Source: JAMXLO01 sp963812475 (lineage in GTDB: Bacteria; Pseudomonadota; Alphaproteobacteria; Acetobacterales; Acetobacteraceae). From it: DNA of 64,000 bases. The position numbers and the translations under genes were made by a program. Location: the NCBI GenBank assembly GCA_963812475.1, contig CAWEVI010000029.1, positions 248,001 to 312,000 of the forward strand, written 5' to 3'. The notes under the pieces are model-generated. The model was given only the letters and a program-made list of their open reading frames with translations, did not search any database and had not been told where the DNA came from. Shown piece after piece: positions 27,921 through 36,834 of the stretch (its first letter is position 1; every line of letters starts with the position of its first letter).

Positions 27921-29006
27921 ATGCTGCGCACCATCGGGTTGATGAGCGGGACCTCGCTGGATGGCGTCGATGCCGCCTGGCTGGAGACCGACGGCGAGCG
28001 GATCGGAGCGTTCGGTCCGACAGTGACGGTACCGTATGACGATCGGCTGCGAGCAGACCTGCGCCGCATTCTGGACAACGCCCCACGTCTGGCGCCCGAC
28101 GATCGGCGGCTCAAGAGTGCCACGGCGCGGCTGACCGAGTATCATGTGCGCGCGGTGGCTGCACTGGGGCGGACGGCGGACCTCATCGGTTTTCACGGCC
28201 AGACCATCCTGCATCAGCCCGACCGGCGACGAACCTGGCAGATCGGAGACGCGGCGGAGCTCGCCTGGCGCACCGGAGTACCGGTGGCGCACGATTTCCG
28301 TTCGGCGGATGTTGCCGCGGGAGGGCAGGGGGCACCCCTTGCGCCGGTGTACCATGCTGCGCTGGCGCGGGGCATGGCGACGCCGTTCGCCGTGCTGAAC
28401 ATCGGCGGGGTGGCGAATGTGAGCTGGATCGGACCGGCCGGGCGCCTGGTTGCATTTGACACCGGACCGGGAAACGGCCCGCTGGATGACTGGATCGCCC
28501 GACACACGGGCGCGCCGTTCGACCGGGATGGCGCGGCCGCCTTGTCCGGACAGGTCGATCGGCATGTGCTGGGCAGGCTGCTGGCGGATCCGTATTTCGC
28601 GAAGCCCGCGCCGAAATCGCTGGACCGGCTGGACTTCGCGGCCACGCTTGCCACCAGCGGCCTGGCAGCACTGTCTCCGGCCGATGGCGCGGCAACGCTG
28701 GTCGCCTTTATCGGCGGCTCGGTCGCCGCGGCACCGCTTCCCGCTCCACCGCTTCGGTGGGTGGTCAGCGGCGGCGGACGCCACAACCCGGCGATCATGC
28801 AGGCCTTGCGAGGCGCCCTTGGTGCGCCTGTTGCGCCGGTGGAGGCGCTTGGGTGGAACGGCGACGCATTGGAGGCACAATGCTTTGGCTTTCTCGCGGC
28901 GCGTGCGCGAGCCGGACTGCCGATCAGCTTTCCCGATACAACCGGGACTCGGGTCGCGCTGCCGGGGGGAACGATCGCATATCCTGGCGCGAGTGGTCGC
29001 CTTTGA
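27921..29006 (+). CDS. anmK: 1,6-anhydro-N-acetylmuramic acid kinase
   Basis: The 361-residue protein carries the family features: GLMSGTSLDGVDAAW near the N-terminus for ATP phosphate binding, FHGQTILHQP and FDTGPGNGPLDDW. It converts recycled anhydro-MurNAc from cell-wall turnover into MurNAc-6-phosphate in the cytoplasm. The ATG at 27921 has AAGGGAAA directly upstream. The usual next enzyme, MurQ etherase, is not in the window. The gene is followed after 61 bp by an SDR gene on the same strand. Confidence 0.96.
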   Translation: MLRTIGLMSGTSLDGVDAAWLETDGERIGAFGPTVTVPYDDRLRADLRRILDNAPRLAPDDRRLKSATARLTEYHVRAVAALGRTADLIGFHGQTILHQPDRRRTWQIGDAAELAWRTGVPVAHDFRSADVAAGGQGAPLAPVYHAALARGMATPFAVLNIGGVANVSWIGPAGRLVAFDTGPGNGPLDDWIARHTGAPFDRDGAAALSGQVDRHVLGRLLADPYFAKPAPKSLDRLDFAATLATSGLAALSPADGAATLVAFIGGSVAAAPLPAPPLRWVVSGGGRHNPAIMQALRGALGAPVAPVEALGWNGDALEAQCFGFLAARARAGLPISFPDTTGTRVALPGGTIAYPGASGRL

Positions 29007-29067
29007 CACCACATTTTTCCACGACTTCTTGGTGGGTCGACCACTTCGCACTACAGGGGAGAGAGGC

Positions 29068-29850
29068 ATGGATTTGAATCTGCGCGGCAGGACAGCGCTG
29101 ATCACCGGTGCATCGAAGGGTATTGGTCGCGGTGCGGCCGAGGTGCTGGCCGAGGAGGGGGTGAATGTCATCCTCGTCGCGCGTACGCAGGGGGATTTGA
29201 ATGCAGTGCGGGACAACGTCGCCTCACGTTGGAACGTACGCGCCGAAGTGCACGCGTTTGACATTTCAGACAGCGCGAACGTCGATCGGCTGGTGGCGCT
29301 GTATCCCGACATCGACATCCTGGTGAACAATGCCGGCGCCATTCCCGCCGGCAACCTGCAGGAGATCGACGAGGCACGCTGGCGCGAGGCGTGGGATTTG
29401 AAGGTGTATGGTTACATCAATATGTGCCGTCGCTTTTACGACGAGATGAAGCAGCGCCGCCGTGGCGTGATCGTCAACATCCTTGGCATGGCCGGCGAGC
29501 GAATGGATGCCGGCTATATTGCTGGCTCGACCGGCAATGCCGGGCTGATGGCGTTCACCAAGACCCTGGGCGGCGCGGCGTCGGCTGACCATCTGCGCGT
29601 GGTCGGCATCAATCCTGGCGCGATCGCGACCGACCGGCTGGTGACGGTGATGAAGAAGCGCGCGCTGGATCGGCTCGGCGATGCGAACCGTTGGGAAGAG
29701 CTGATGAGACCACTGCCATTCGGTCGCGCTGGGACGTCGGAGGAGATCGGGTGGATGGTGGCCTTTCTCGCCTCCGACAAGTCTGCCTATACCAGCGGCA
29801 CGATCATCACGATCGACGGCGGCGCCGCCAACCGCGGCCCGATGTTCTGA
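29068..29850 (+). CDS. SDR-fold protein lacking the catalytic Ser-Tyr-Lys
   Basis: The 260-residue protein has the classical SDR frame: TGASKGIGRG at residues 13-22 binds the cofactor, VNNAG at 86-90 follows strand 4 and INPGAIATDR lies near 181-190. Aligned to the canonical pattern, however, the active-site Ser, Tyr and Lys are Gly140, Gly153 and Asn157 (YIAGSTGNAGLMAFTK). The fold is intact and the gene is clearly coding, so it probably binds NAD(P) and may catalyse something else or act as a partner. The start ATG at 29068 has GAGAGG six bases upstream. A normal SDR follows 60 bp downstream. Confidence 0.9.
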   Translation: MDLNLRGRTALITGASKGIGRGAAEVLAEEGVNVILVARTQGDLNAVRDNVASRWNVRAEVHAFDISDSANVDRLVALYPDIDILVNNAGAIPAGNLQEIDEARWREAWDLKVYGYINMCRRFYDEMKQRRRGVIVNILGMAGERMDAGYIAGSTGNAGLMAFTKTLGGAASADHLRVVGINPGAIATDRLVTVMKKRALDRLGDANRWEELMRPLPFGRAGTSEEIGWMVAFLASDKSAYTSGTIITIDGGAANRGPMF

Positions 29851-29860
29851 GGGGCGAAGC

Positions 29861-29900
29861 CCGTCATGGTCCGCGAAGGCGGACCATCCACATCCTTTTG
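29861..29900. repeat. GAAG-loop hairpin, dispersed repeat copy 1
   Basis: CGTCATGGTCCGC-GAAG-GCGGACCATCCAC: a perfect 9-bp stem (29866-29874 with 29879-29887) and a four-base loop. It lies between the two SDR genes, in the leader of the second, 23 bases before its ATG. Related copies are at 30671-30700 and 58529-58623. Confidence 0.75.
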
Positions 29901-29910
29901 GAAGATAGAC

Positions 29911-30654
29911 ATGAACCTGCAAGACAACGTCGCGGTCGTTACCGGAGCGAGCGGCGGCATCGGTTCGGCCACCGCGCGCCGGTTGGCCGAGGCGGGATGC
30001 AAGGTGGTGATCGGCTTCAACTCACGTGCAGCAGAAGCTGAGAAGGTAGTGGCAGGATTGCCGGGCAACGGACATCGCGTGGCGCGCATGCCGATGGAGG
30101 ATACTGCCGCGCTGCGCAACGTCGCCGCAATGGTGGAACGCGACTATGGACGCTGCGACGTGCTGGTGAATTCCGCCGGCTTTACACGGATGATCCCGCA
30201 CGCCGATCTGGAGGCGCTGACCGACGAACTGATCGACGCCATCTTTGTCGCCAACGTGCGCGGGCCGTTCGCGACTGTCCGTGCCTTCGCGCCGCTGATG
30301 AAGCGCTCCGACGCGGCGGTGATCGTCAACATCTCATCGGCCGCGGCGTTGTCCGGCGGTGGCAGCAATATCGCGTACGGTGGCTCGAAGGCGGCGATCG
30401 ATGCGATGACCAGGTCGCTGGCACGCGTGCTGGGGCCGAACATCCGCGTGCTGTCGGTATCGCCGGGTGCGGTGGATACCGGGTTCGTACCCGGCCGCAC
30501 CACCGAGATGGTGGAGCGGGCGGCGCAGCGCACGCCGCTCAAGCGTGTGGTTCAGGCCGATGAGGTTGCACAGACCGTGATGGCCGCGGTCACCCATATG
30601 ACGGCGACCACCGGAACCGTGTTGCTTGTTGAGGCGGGATCGCTGTTGGCGTAA
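29911..30654 (+). CDS. Short-chain dehydrogenase/reductase (classical SDR)
   Basis: The 247-residue enzyme has TGASGGIGSA at residues 11-20 for NAD(P), NSAG at 87-90 and a full active site: Ser143 (ISSAAAL), Tyr156 and Lys160 (YGGSK). SPGAVDTGF follows. It would reduce or oxidise a carbonyl/alcohol pair such as a 3-oxoacyl compound; the substrate is not clear. The ATG at 29911 is chosen because the upstream in-frame codons (from 29866) belong to the hairpin repeat. It contrasts with the preceding SDR, which has lost these catalytic residues; the two may act as a pair. Confidence 0.9.
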   Translation: MNLQDNVAVVTGASGGIGSATARRLAEAGCKVVIGFNSRAAEAEKVVAGLPGNGHRVARMPMEDTAALRNVAAMVERDYGRCDVLVNSAGFTRMIPHADLEALTDELIDAIFVANVRGPFATVRAFAPLMKRSDAAVIVNISSAAALSGGGSNIAYGGSKAAIDAMTRSLARVLGPNIRVLSVSPGAVDTGFVPGRTTEMVERAAQRTPLKRVVQADEVAQTVMAAVTHMTATTGTVLLVEAGSLLA

Positions 30655-30670
30655 TGCCCGGCTTGGTCTC

Positions 30671-30822
30671 CCCGTCATGGTGGGCGAAGGCCCGCCATCC
30701 ACGACTTTGCTACCCACAGCAAGGAAGGAACGACGTGGATGCCGACCTGCGTCGGCATGACGGCGCCTTGGCGGCTGTCCAGCGCACTGCATTCCCTCTC
30801 CCGCGCAGCGGGGCGGGCAGGG
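30671..30822. repeat. Composite intergenic repeat between convergent genes
   Basis: The segment holds three hairpins. At 30677-30698, ATGGTGGGC-GAAG-GCCCGCCAT has a GAAG loop and one wobble pair. At 30739-30758, ATGCCGAC pairs with GTCGGCAT. At 30794-30822, CCCTCTCCCGC faces GGGGCGGGCAGGG imperfectly. The convergent SDR and amidohydrolase genes end at 30654 and 30825. The element fills the whole gap. Confidence 0.75.
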
Positions 30823-30824
30823 GC

Positions 30825-32546
30825 CTAACCCGCAAGCTCCATCTGCTGCCCGCGGACGAGCTTTCCGGGCAATGCGCCGGTCGCTTCGCCGTCGCGATAT
30901 GTGACACGCCCTGATACGATCGTCGCGTCGTAACCGTGCACCTTCTGCATCAGCCGCTTGCCACCCGCCGGCAGGTCATGCACCAAGTAAGGCTTGTCGC
31001 AGCCCAGCCGGTCCCAGTCGATCACGTTGACATCGGCCTTCTTGCCGACCGCCAGCACACCGCGATCGTGCAGCCCCGCAGCGCCCGCGGTGTCCGACGT
31101 CAGCCTCCGGATCAATTCCGGCATGTCCCAGCGCTTCATCGTCCGGCCCCAATGCGTCAGCAACCAGGTCTGATAGCCTGCATCCAAAATGAACGCGACA
31201 TGCGCACCGCCGTCGCCAAGACCCATAATGGAATTGCGGTTGGCCAGCGTGGTCTCGCTGACCGACAGGTCGTAATCGGCGTAGTTGCCAAGCGGCGTGT
31301 AGATGAAGGCGTTGCCGTCATCCTCCAGCAGCACGTCGTATGCCACATCCTGCGGCGTGCGCCCTTCGCGTTCGGCGATCGCGGCGAGCGAATTCTCCCG
31401 CTGCGGCTGGTAGTTGGGCGGATTGCCGAAGCGGAACATCTGCGAGAACGACAGCCGGTGGAACAGCGGGAATGTGCTGTCCTTTTTCGGATCCTCCGAC
31501 AGCATCTGCCGCCGGAAGTCCGGATCCCGCATGCGGCGAACACGTTCGGCGAGCGGCAGATGCGCGATCGACCGGTACGACGGCGTGGCGGAGAACGGAT
31601 TTTGGCTGCCTTCCAGTCCCAGCAACACACCGATGGCGCGAGGCGCGACGACGGGACGGATCGACAAACCAGCCGCGTTCGCTTCATCGGCGTAACCGAG
31701 CAGTTCGCGCCAGACGTTCGGACGCGCATGGCGCTGCGTCAGCGTGAATACGCACGAGCGGCCACATCTCTCCACGACGCGGCGTATCATGGCGAACTCG
31801 GCCGCCGGGTCGGGTGCCCATTCCGACACGATCTCCAGAAAGCCCGAACCGGCGTCGCGCATGCCCAGTGCGATCCCGGTCAGTTCATCCTCCTGCGCGC
31901 GCAGCGTTGGCGTGGGATCGCCCTTCAGGCTCTTGTGCGACAGGCTGCGTGACGTGGAAAAGCCGAACGCGCCGGCGCGCATCGCATCGGCCGCGATCTC
32001 GCGCATCTGCGCGATGTCGGCCTGATTTGCGTTCTCCAGTTGCACCGCGCGTTCACCCATCACGAACACGCGCACTGCGGCGTGCGGCAGCAGCGCACAC
32101 AGATCGATATCGCGCTCGCGGCGCTCCAGCGCGGTCAGGTATTCGTTGAACAACTCCCATTCCCACTTCAAACCCTCGTGCATGACGGGGCCGGGAATGT
32201 CCTCGACGCCTTCCATCAACTCGACCAGCTTCTCGCGATCGGCCGGCTTGCAGGGCGCGAAGCCGACACCGCAGTTGCCCATCACGGCTGTCGTGACCCC
32301 GTGCATCGAGGAAGGCGTCATGTGGCTGTCCCACACTGCCTGGCCGTCGTAGTGGGTGTGGATGTCCACGAAGCCAGGTGTGACCAGCTTCCCCTTGGCG
32401 TCGATCTCCTCGGCGCCGTTACGCGCAATCTTGCCGATGGCGGCGATGCAGTTGCCCTTGATGCCGATATCGGCCTCGACGGGCGCGCGTCCGGTGCCGT
32501 CAACGACGGTTCCGCCGCGTATGACCAGGTCGAATTCTGCTGCCAT
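30825..32546 (-). CDS. N-acyl-D-amino-acid deacylase-like amidohydrolase
   Basis: The 573-residue protein belongs to amidohydrolase family 3 (D-aminoacylase/DAN type). It begins with the small beta domain FDLVIRGGTVVDGTG, then the metal motif HTH at His63 and His65 (GFVDIHTHYDGQ) and ends the barrel with LGDGGAHVAF, where the catalytic Asp lies, and SDTAGAAGLHDRG. Members release D-amino acids from N-acyl forms; related members open ring amides. The ATG at 32546 is divergent from pepN across 95 bp. The 3' end abuts the composite repeat. Confidence 0.9.
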   Translation of the reverse strand: MAAEFDLVIRGGTVVDGTGRAPVEADIGIKGNCIAAIGKIARNGAEEIDAKGKLVTPGFVDIHTHYDGQAVWDSHMTPSSMHGVTTAVMGNCGVGFAPCKPADREKLVELMEGVEDIPGPVMHEGLKWEWELFNEYLTALERRERDIDLCALLPHAAVRVFVMGERAVQLENANQADIAQMREIAADAMRAGAFGFSTSRSLSHKSLKGDPTPTLRAQEDELTGIALGMRDAGSGFLEIVSEWAPDPAAEFAMIRRVVERCGRSCVFTLTQRHARPNVWRELLGYADEANAAGLSIRPVVAPRAIGVLLGLEGSQNPFSATPSYRSIAHLPLAERVRRMRDPDFRRQMLSEDPKKDSTFPLFHRLSFSQMFRFGNPPNYQPQRENSLAAIAEREGRTPQDVAYDVLLEDDGNAFIYTPLGNYADYDLSVSETTLANRNSIMGLGDGGAHVAFILDAGYQTWLLTHWGRTMKRWDMPELIRRLTSDTAGAAGLHDRGVLAVGKKADVNVIDWDRLGCDKPYLVHDLPAGGKRLMQKVHGYDATIVSGRVTYRDGEATGALPGKLVRGQQMELAG

Positions 32547-32599
32547 CGGACTTATCTCCGTTCATTGTTCGGTTATTGTGCGCCGACCAGCCGTATTCG

Positions 32600-32622
32600 T
32601 CACCCCCGCGAAAGCGCGGGTC
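32600..32622. repeat. CCCGCG-AAAG-CGCGGG hairpin, half copy of a dispersed repeat
   Basis: A perfect 6-bp stem at 32605-32620 with loop AAAG follows GTCAC and lies 21 bases before the pepN ATG. It looks like one half of the longer element at 45056-45132, whose ends read GTCATYCCCGCG. Confidence 0.65.
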
Positions 32623-32641
32623 AGCCCAGGGATTGCCCATC

Positions 32642-35273
32642 ATGCCGCTCGACGTCAGTTCCGCTCCGCCCCCGACAACCCCGCGCGAGACCAGACTTGC
32701 CGACTATCGGCCGCCCGACTTCCTGATCGACACGGTCGAACTGTCCTTCGATCTGGACGAAGCGGCGACCCGCGTGCGCTCGCGCCTGGCGCTGCGGCGC
32801 AATACGGCAGCTGCGGACACGCACGCACCGCTATTGCTGGATGGCGAGGCTGTCACGCTGGTCCGGCTCGCACTCGATGGTGCGGAGCTGGGCGCCAACC
32901 GCTACCGCATCGAGGACGGCAAACTGGTCATCCCCGACATGCCGGATGCCTGCACCCTCGAGATCGAGACGCGCATCGCACCGAAGGACAATACCGAACT
33001 GTCCGGTCTCTACACGTCGGGCGGCAACTTTTTCACGCAGTGCGAGGCGGAAGGTTTTCGCCGCATCACCTGGTTCCCCGATCGTCCCGACTTGATGGCG
33101 CGATTCACGACCACCATCACGGCCGACAGGGCACGCGTTCCCGTCATGCTGTCGAACGGCAACCCTGGCACGATCGAGGACGTCGGCAGCGGGCGCCATC
33201 GCATCACCTGGACCGATCCCCATCCGAAGCCATGTTATCTGTTCGCCCTCGTCGCCGGTGATCTGGTGGCAGTGAAGGACAATTTCACCACGCGCTCCGG
33301 CCGCCATGTCGATCTGGGCATCTGGGTGCGTCACGGCGACGAGGACCGTTGTGCGCACGCGATGCGGTCGCTGAAAAAGTCGATGCGATGGGATGAGGAG
33401 GTGTTCGGACTGGAATACGACCTGGACGTGTTCAACATCGCCGCCGTGTCCGACTTCAACATGGGCGCGATGGAGAACAAGGGTCTCAACGTCTTCAACA
33501 CCAAATATGTTCTGGCGAAGCCCGATACGGCAACCGACAGCGACTACCAGGGTATCGAAACCGTCATCGCGCACGAATATTTCCACAACTGGACCGGCAA
33601 TCGCGTCACCTGCCGCGACTGGTTTCAGCTTTCGCTGAAGGAGGGGCTCACCGTCTATCGCGATCAGGAGTTTTCCGCAGACCAGGGCAGCCGCGTCGTC
33701 AAGCGCATCGGCGATGTGCGTGGCCTGCGCGCCGCGCAGTTCCGCGAGGATGCCGGCCCGTTGGCGCATCCCGTGCAGCCCGACCACTACATCACGATCG
33801 ACAATTTCTATACCGCCACGATCTACAACAAGGGCGCCGAGGTCATCCGCATGATGGCCACGATCATTGGCCGCGAGAATTTCCGTCGCGGCATGGACCT
33901 GTATTTTGCGCGCCACGATAATCAGGCTGTTACCATCGACGACTTTGCCCAGGCGATGCAGGACGCATCGGGGATCGATCTGTCGCGGTTCAAGCTCTGG
34001 TATCACCAGGCCGGCACGCCGGAGGTCACGCGATCCGACAGCTATGATCCGGCGGCGCACTGCTACACGCTGACGTTGGCCCAGCGCACATCACCGACAC
34101 CGGACCAACCTGACAAGCTGCCTTTGACCATACCGGTTGTCATGGGTCTGCTGAATGCCGACGGCAACGAACTTGCGGCGCGCACGCTGCTGCTGAGCGA
34201 GGCGGAGCAGAGCTTCACATTTGAGGATGTGCAAGGTCCACCGGTTGCTTCGCTGCTGCGCGGCTTCTCCGCGCCCGTGAAGTTGGCCGGCGTTCCACTG
34301 GCGCAATTGCGGTTCCTTGCCGCGCACGACACCGATCCGTTCGTTCGCTGGGAGTCCGGCCAGCAGTATGCCACCCATCTGCTGCTCGAAATGGCGGCGG
34401 CCTTGCGCCGTGGCGAGACGCCGGCGCTCGATCAGGGGCTCATCGATGCGCTGGCCGCCACGTTGCGCCAAGCCGATGCGGACCCGGCGTTCGCCGCCGA
34501 GGCCCTCGTGCTTCCGGGCGAGGCGTTTCTCGCCGACCAGATGGCGGTCGCGGATGTCGATGCCATCCACACGGTTCGTAATATCGCGCGCAGAGCGATC
34601 GGCCGCGCACTGCATGCGGAGTTGCGGGCCGCCTACGACCGGCTGACCGACACCGGCGAATACCGCATCGACGGCGTTGCAGATCGGCAGGCGCGCGCTG
34701 CGGAACGCGTGCCTTGGTTACCTTGCCGCGAATGCGGAGCCGGAAGGGATCGCGCGGGCGAAGGCGCAGTTCGACGCGGCACAGAACATGACCGACGTGC
34801 TGGCCGCACTTGCGGTTCTGTCCGGGATCGACTGTCCGGAGCGACGCGCCGCCCTTGACGCATTCCACGCGCGCTGGCGTGGCGACGATCTCGTGCTGGA
34901 CAAATGGTTCGCCATACAGGCGATGTCGCCATTGCCCGGCACGCCCGAGGCGGTGCGGACGCTCGCAACGCATCGCGACTTCGACCTGAAGAATCCCAAC
35001 CGGGTCCGCGCGCTGATTTCCAGCTTCGCGTCCGGCAATCAGGTGCGCTTCCACGATCCGTCGGGGAGCGGCTATCGGTTCCTGGCTGACATCATCATCC
35101 CACTCGATACGACGAACAGTCAGGTTGCCGCGCGTCTCGTCCCACCACTCGGCCAATGGCGCCGCGTGGAACCCGCGCGGCAGGTGCTGATGAAGCAGGA
35201 ATTGCAGCGCATCCTCGACGCACCGGGGTTGAGCAAGGGAACCTACGAGATGACATCACGGAGCATCGCGTGA
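32642..35273 (+). pseudogene. pepN: Aminopeptidase N (M1 family), interrupted by a one-base frameshift
   Basis: The first frame encodes about 680 matching residues of PepN: GAMEN at 275-279, zinc site HEYFH at 311-315 and Glu334, the HEXXH-X18-E pattern of M1 zinc aminopeptidases. After EYRIDG (about 34670) the match moves to the next frame, which reads IGRRALRNACLGYLAAN and runs to the stop at 35273. One extra base between about 34676 and 34682 explains the shift, and removing it gives about 876 residues, the normal PepN length. As it stands the first frame ends at 34858 with about 60 unrelated residues and loses the C-terminal helical domain. The protein removes N-terminal residues from peptides in the cytoplasm. 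Truncation or assembly error cannot be decided here. Confidence 0.9.
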
Positions 35274-36239
35274 CCGGCGTATGGAAATAAGCTGCGCGCC
35301 AAGGCGGCCCTGACGCGCCAGGCGCGGACCGCGCGCGACAGACAGCGACGCTTCAACATCGCCGAACACCCGTTCAATTCCGGGGTCTGACTTCGGACCA
35401 AACGTATCGCGATGATCGCGTGCCCGTTGCAGCAGTTCTGCCGCCAACACACGCAGTCCGACCAACTCGGCCGAGCGGCGTGCAAGTTGGCCGGCGTCGA
35501 GCGCAGCCACCACCGCGACTGCTGTCTCGGCGAACACCGCGGTCAATGCTGCAAGACCGCCCAATGACAGGGTTGCGTCATCTCCGCTCGCGCTCCGTTC
35601 GGCGAGACACGACAACAAAAAGCGGAACGCGCCGAGCAGCCCGAACGTCCCGACCGCATCCTCGACATCGCGGAACGGCAGCGCCATCGTTTCGTAGGCC
35701 GAACCTGCCGGACCGAGCAACGCCGAATGCGGCACATGGCAGCCTTCCAAAACCAGACCGCAATGTCGCGACGGCGACAGTGCGCGATACTCCGGCATTT
35801 CGGCGATCGACAGGCCCGGCGTGTCGCGCGCTATCAGAAACGCGCCGTAGCGCTTGCGACCATCGTCGATTGCCATGATGGCAAAAACGACAAATACCGC
35901 AGCGATCGGACCGTTGGTGACCCAGGCCTTCTCGCCGGTGATGCTGTATCCGTCGCCGTCCTCCTCGGCACGCGTTGCAAGCATTTTGGGATGCGCGCCG
36001 ACACGTGGTTCAGAGATGGCCACCGAGGCAACCCACTCTCCCGATGCGAGGCGCGGCAGCCAGGCGGCTCGCTGTCCTTCGTCACCAAACCCTGCGATGA
36101 AGAACTTCGCGACCATCTGGCGCCCGGCCCATGAACCTCCCTGGCCGAGCAACCCAGTCCGCTCCACCAACGCGGCTTCGCCACGCGCGATTGCCGCGTA
36201 GCTGTTGCTCGCCAATCCGATTGCATCATCTTCGGACAT
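35256..36239 (-). CDS. Acyl-CoA dehydrogenase-like protein, short at the N-terminus
   Basis: The 327-residue protein contains the middle and C-terminal parts of an acyl-CoA dehydrogenase: FGDEGQRAAWLPRLASGEW, VAISEPRVGAHP and GYSITGEKAWVTNG, the FAD and substrate contact region. The usual first 50-70 residues are missing; upstream in-frame sequence is antisense to the neighbouring SnoaL gene and does not resemble the family. The C-terminal helical domain is also divergent. The start ATG at 36239 is the only sensible one. The 3' end overlaps the convergent pepN by 18 bases. It may be a divergent subfamily or a truncated gene. Confidence 0.75.
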   Translation of the reverse strand: MSEDDAIGLASNSYAAIARGEAALVERTGLLGQGGSWAGRQMVAKFFIAGFGDEGQRAAWLPRLASGEWVASVAISEPRVGAHPKMLATRAEEDGDGYSITGEKAWVTNGPIAAVFVVFAIMAIDDGRKRYGAFLIARDTPGLSIAEMPEYRALSPSRHCGLVLEGCHVPHSALLGPAGSAYETMALPFRDVEDAVGTFGLLGAFRFLLSCLAERSASGDDATLSLGGLAALTAVFAETAVAVVAALDAGQLARRSAELVGLRVLAAELLQRARDHRDTFGPKSDPGIERVFGDVEASLSVARGPRLARQGRLGAQLISIRRSRDAP

Positions 36240-36326
36240 GGTTGCCCCCTGTGCGCACCGCCAATTTGACCCGGCGGACACGCAATGCCCAGAGTGACTC
36301 CGTCTGTTGACGGGAGGATCCAGAAA

Positions 36327-36737
36327 ATGCCGAGCCAACTGGAAGAGAAGGACGCAATCCGAGACCTCATGGCCGAATATTGCTTCCACCTCGATAGTGG
36401 CCGATTCGCCGACATGGCGGCGCTGTTCACCCAGGATGGCACCTGGGACACTGCATTCGGCAAGGGTACCGGCCGGCAAGAGATCGCAGCGCTGGTTCAG
36501 CGCATCCGCCAAACGGGAACTTCCCAACCGCGTGCCATACACCACGTGACGAATGTCGTCATAAAAGTGGACGGCGCCGGCGCGACGGCATTCTCCAACT
36601 GGGTGGTTGTCCAGAACGGCGATCAGGGTCCGAAGATCGGCTCCGCCGGCAGCTATGCCGATGAATTGGTGAAGCAGGATGGCGGATGGCTGTTCCATTA
36701 CCGCAAAATCGACCGCTTCATTCACGACAAGGCGTGA
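36327..36737 (+). CDS. SnoaL-like / nuclear transport factor 2 family protein
   Basis: The 136-residue protein has the NTF2-like cone fold signature of SnoaL-type proteins: an N-terminal helix EEKDAIRDLMAEYCFHLD, FADMAALFTQDGTWD and a C-terminal strand GWLFHYRKIDRFI. The ATG at 36327 follows GGGAGG nine bases away and is preferred to an upstream in-frame ATG at 36285. Members act as small isomerases, hydratases or dehydratases or bind ligands. It is divergent from the acyl-CoA dehydrogenase-like gene at an 87-bp distance, which hints at shared regulation. Confidence 0.85.
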   Translation: MPSQLEEKDAIRDLMAEYCFHLDSGRFADMAALFTQDGTWDTAFGKGTGRQEIAALVQRIRQTGTSQPRAIHHVTNVVIKVDGAGATAFSNWVVVQNGDQGPKIGSAGSYADELVKQDGGWLFHYRKIDRFIHDKA

Positions 36738-36834
36738 GCCAAGGTCTCCGCGCTATTTCTGGACGCACGCTGATGTGAGGTAGGCCCGCATCTGGTTTCC
36801 ACGTTAACCGCACAATCGCAGAGGTGCGAATGTG

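Noticed and set aside
27684..29354. A 556-codon minus frame over anmK
   Set aside because: It is antisense to anmK, which has all family motifs.
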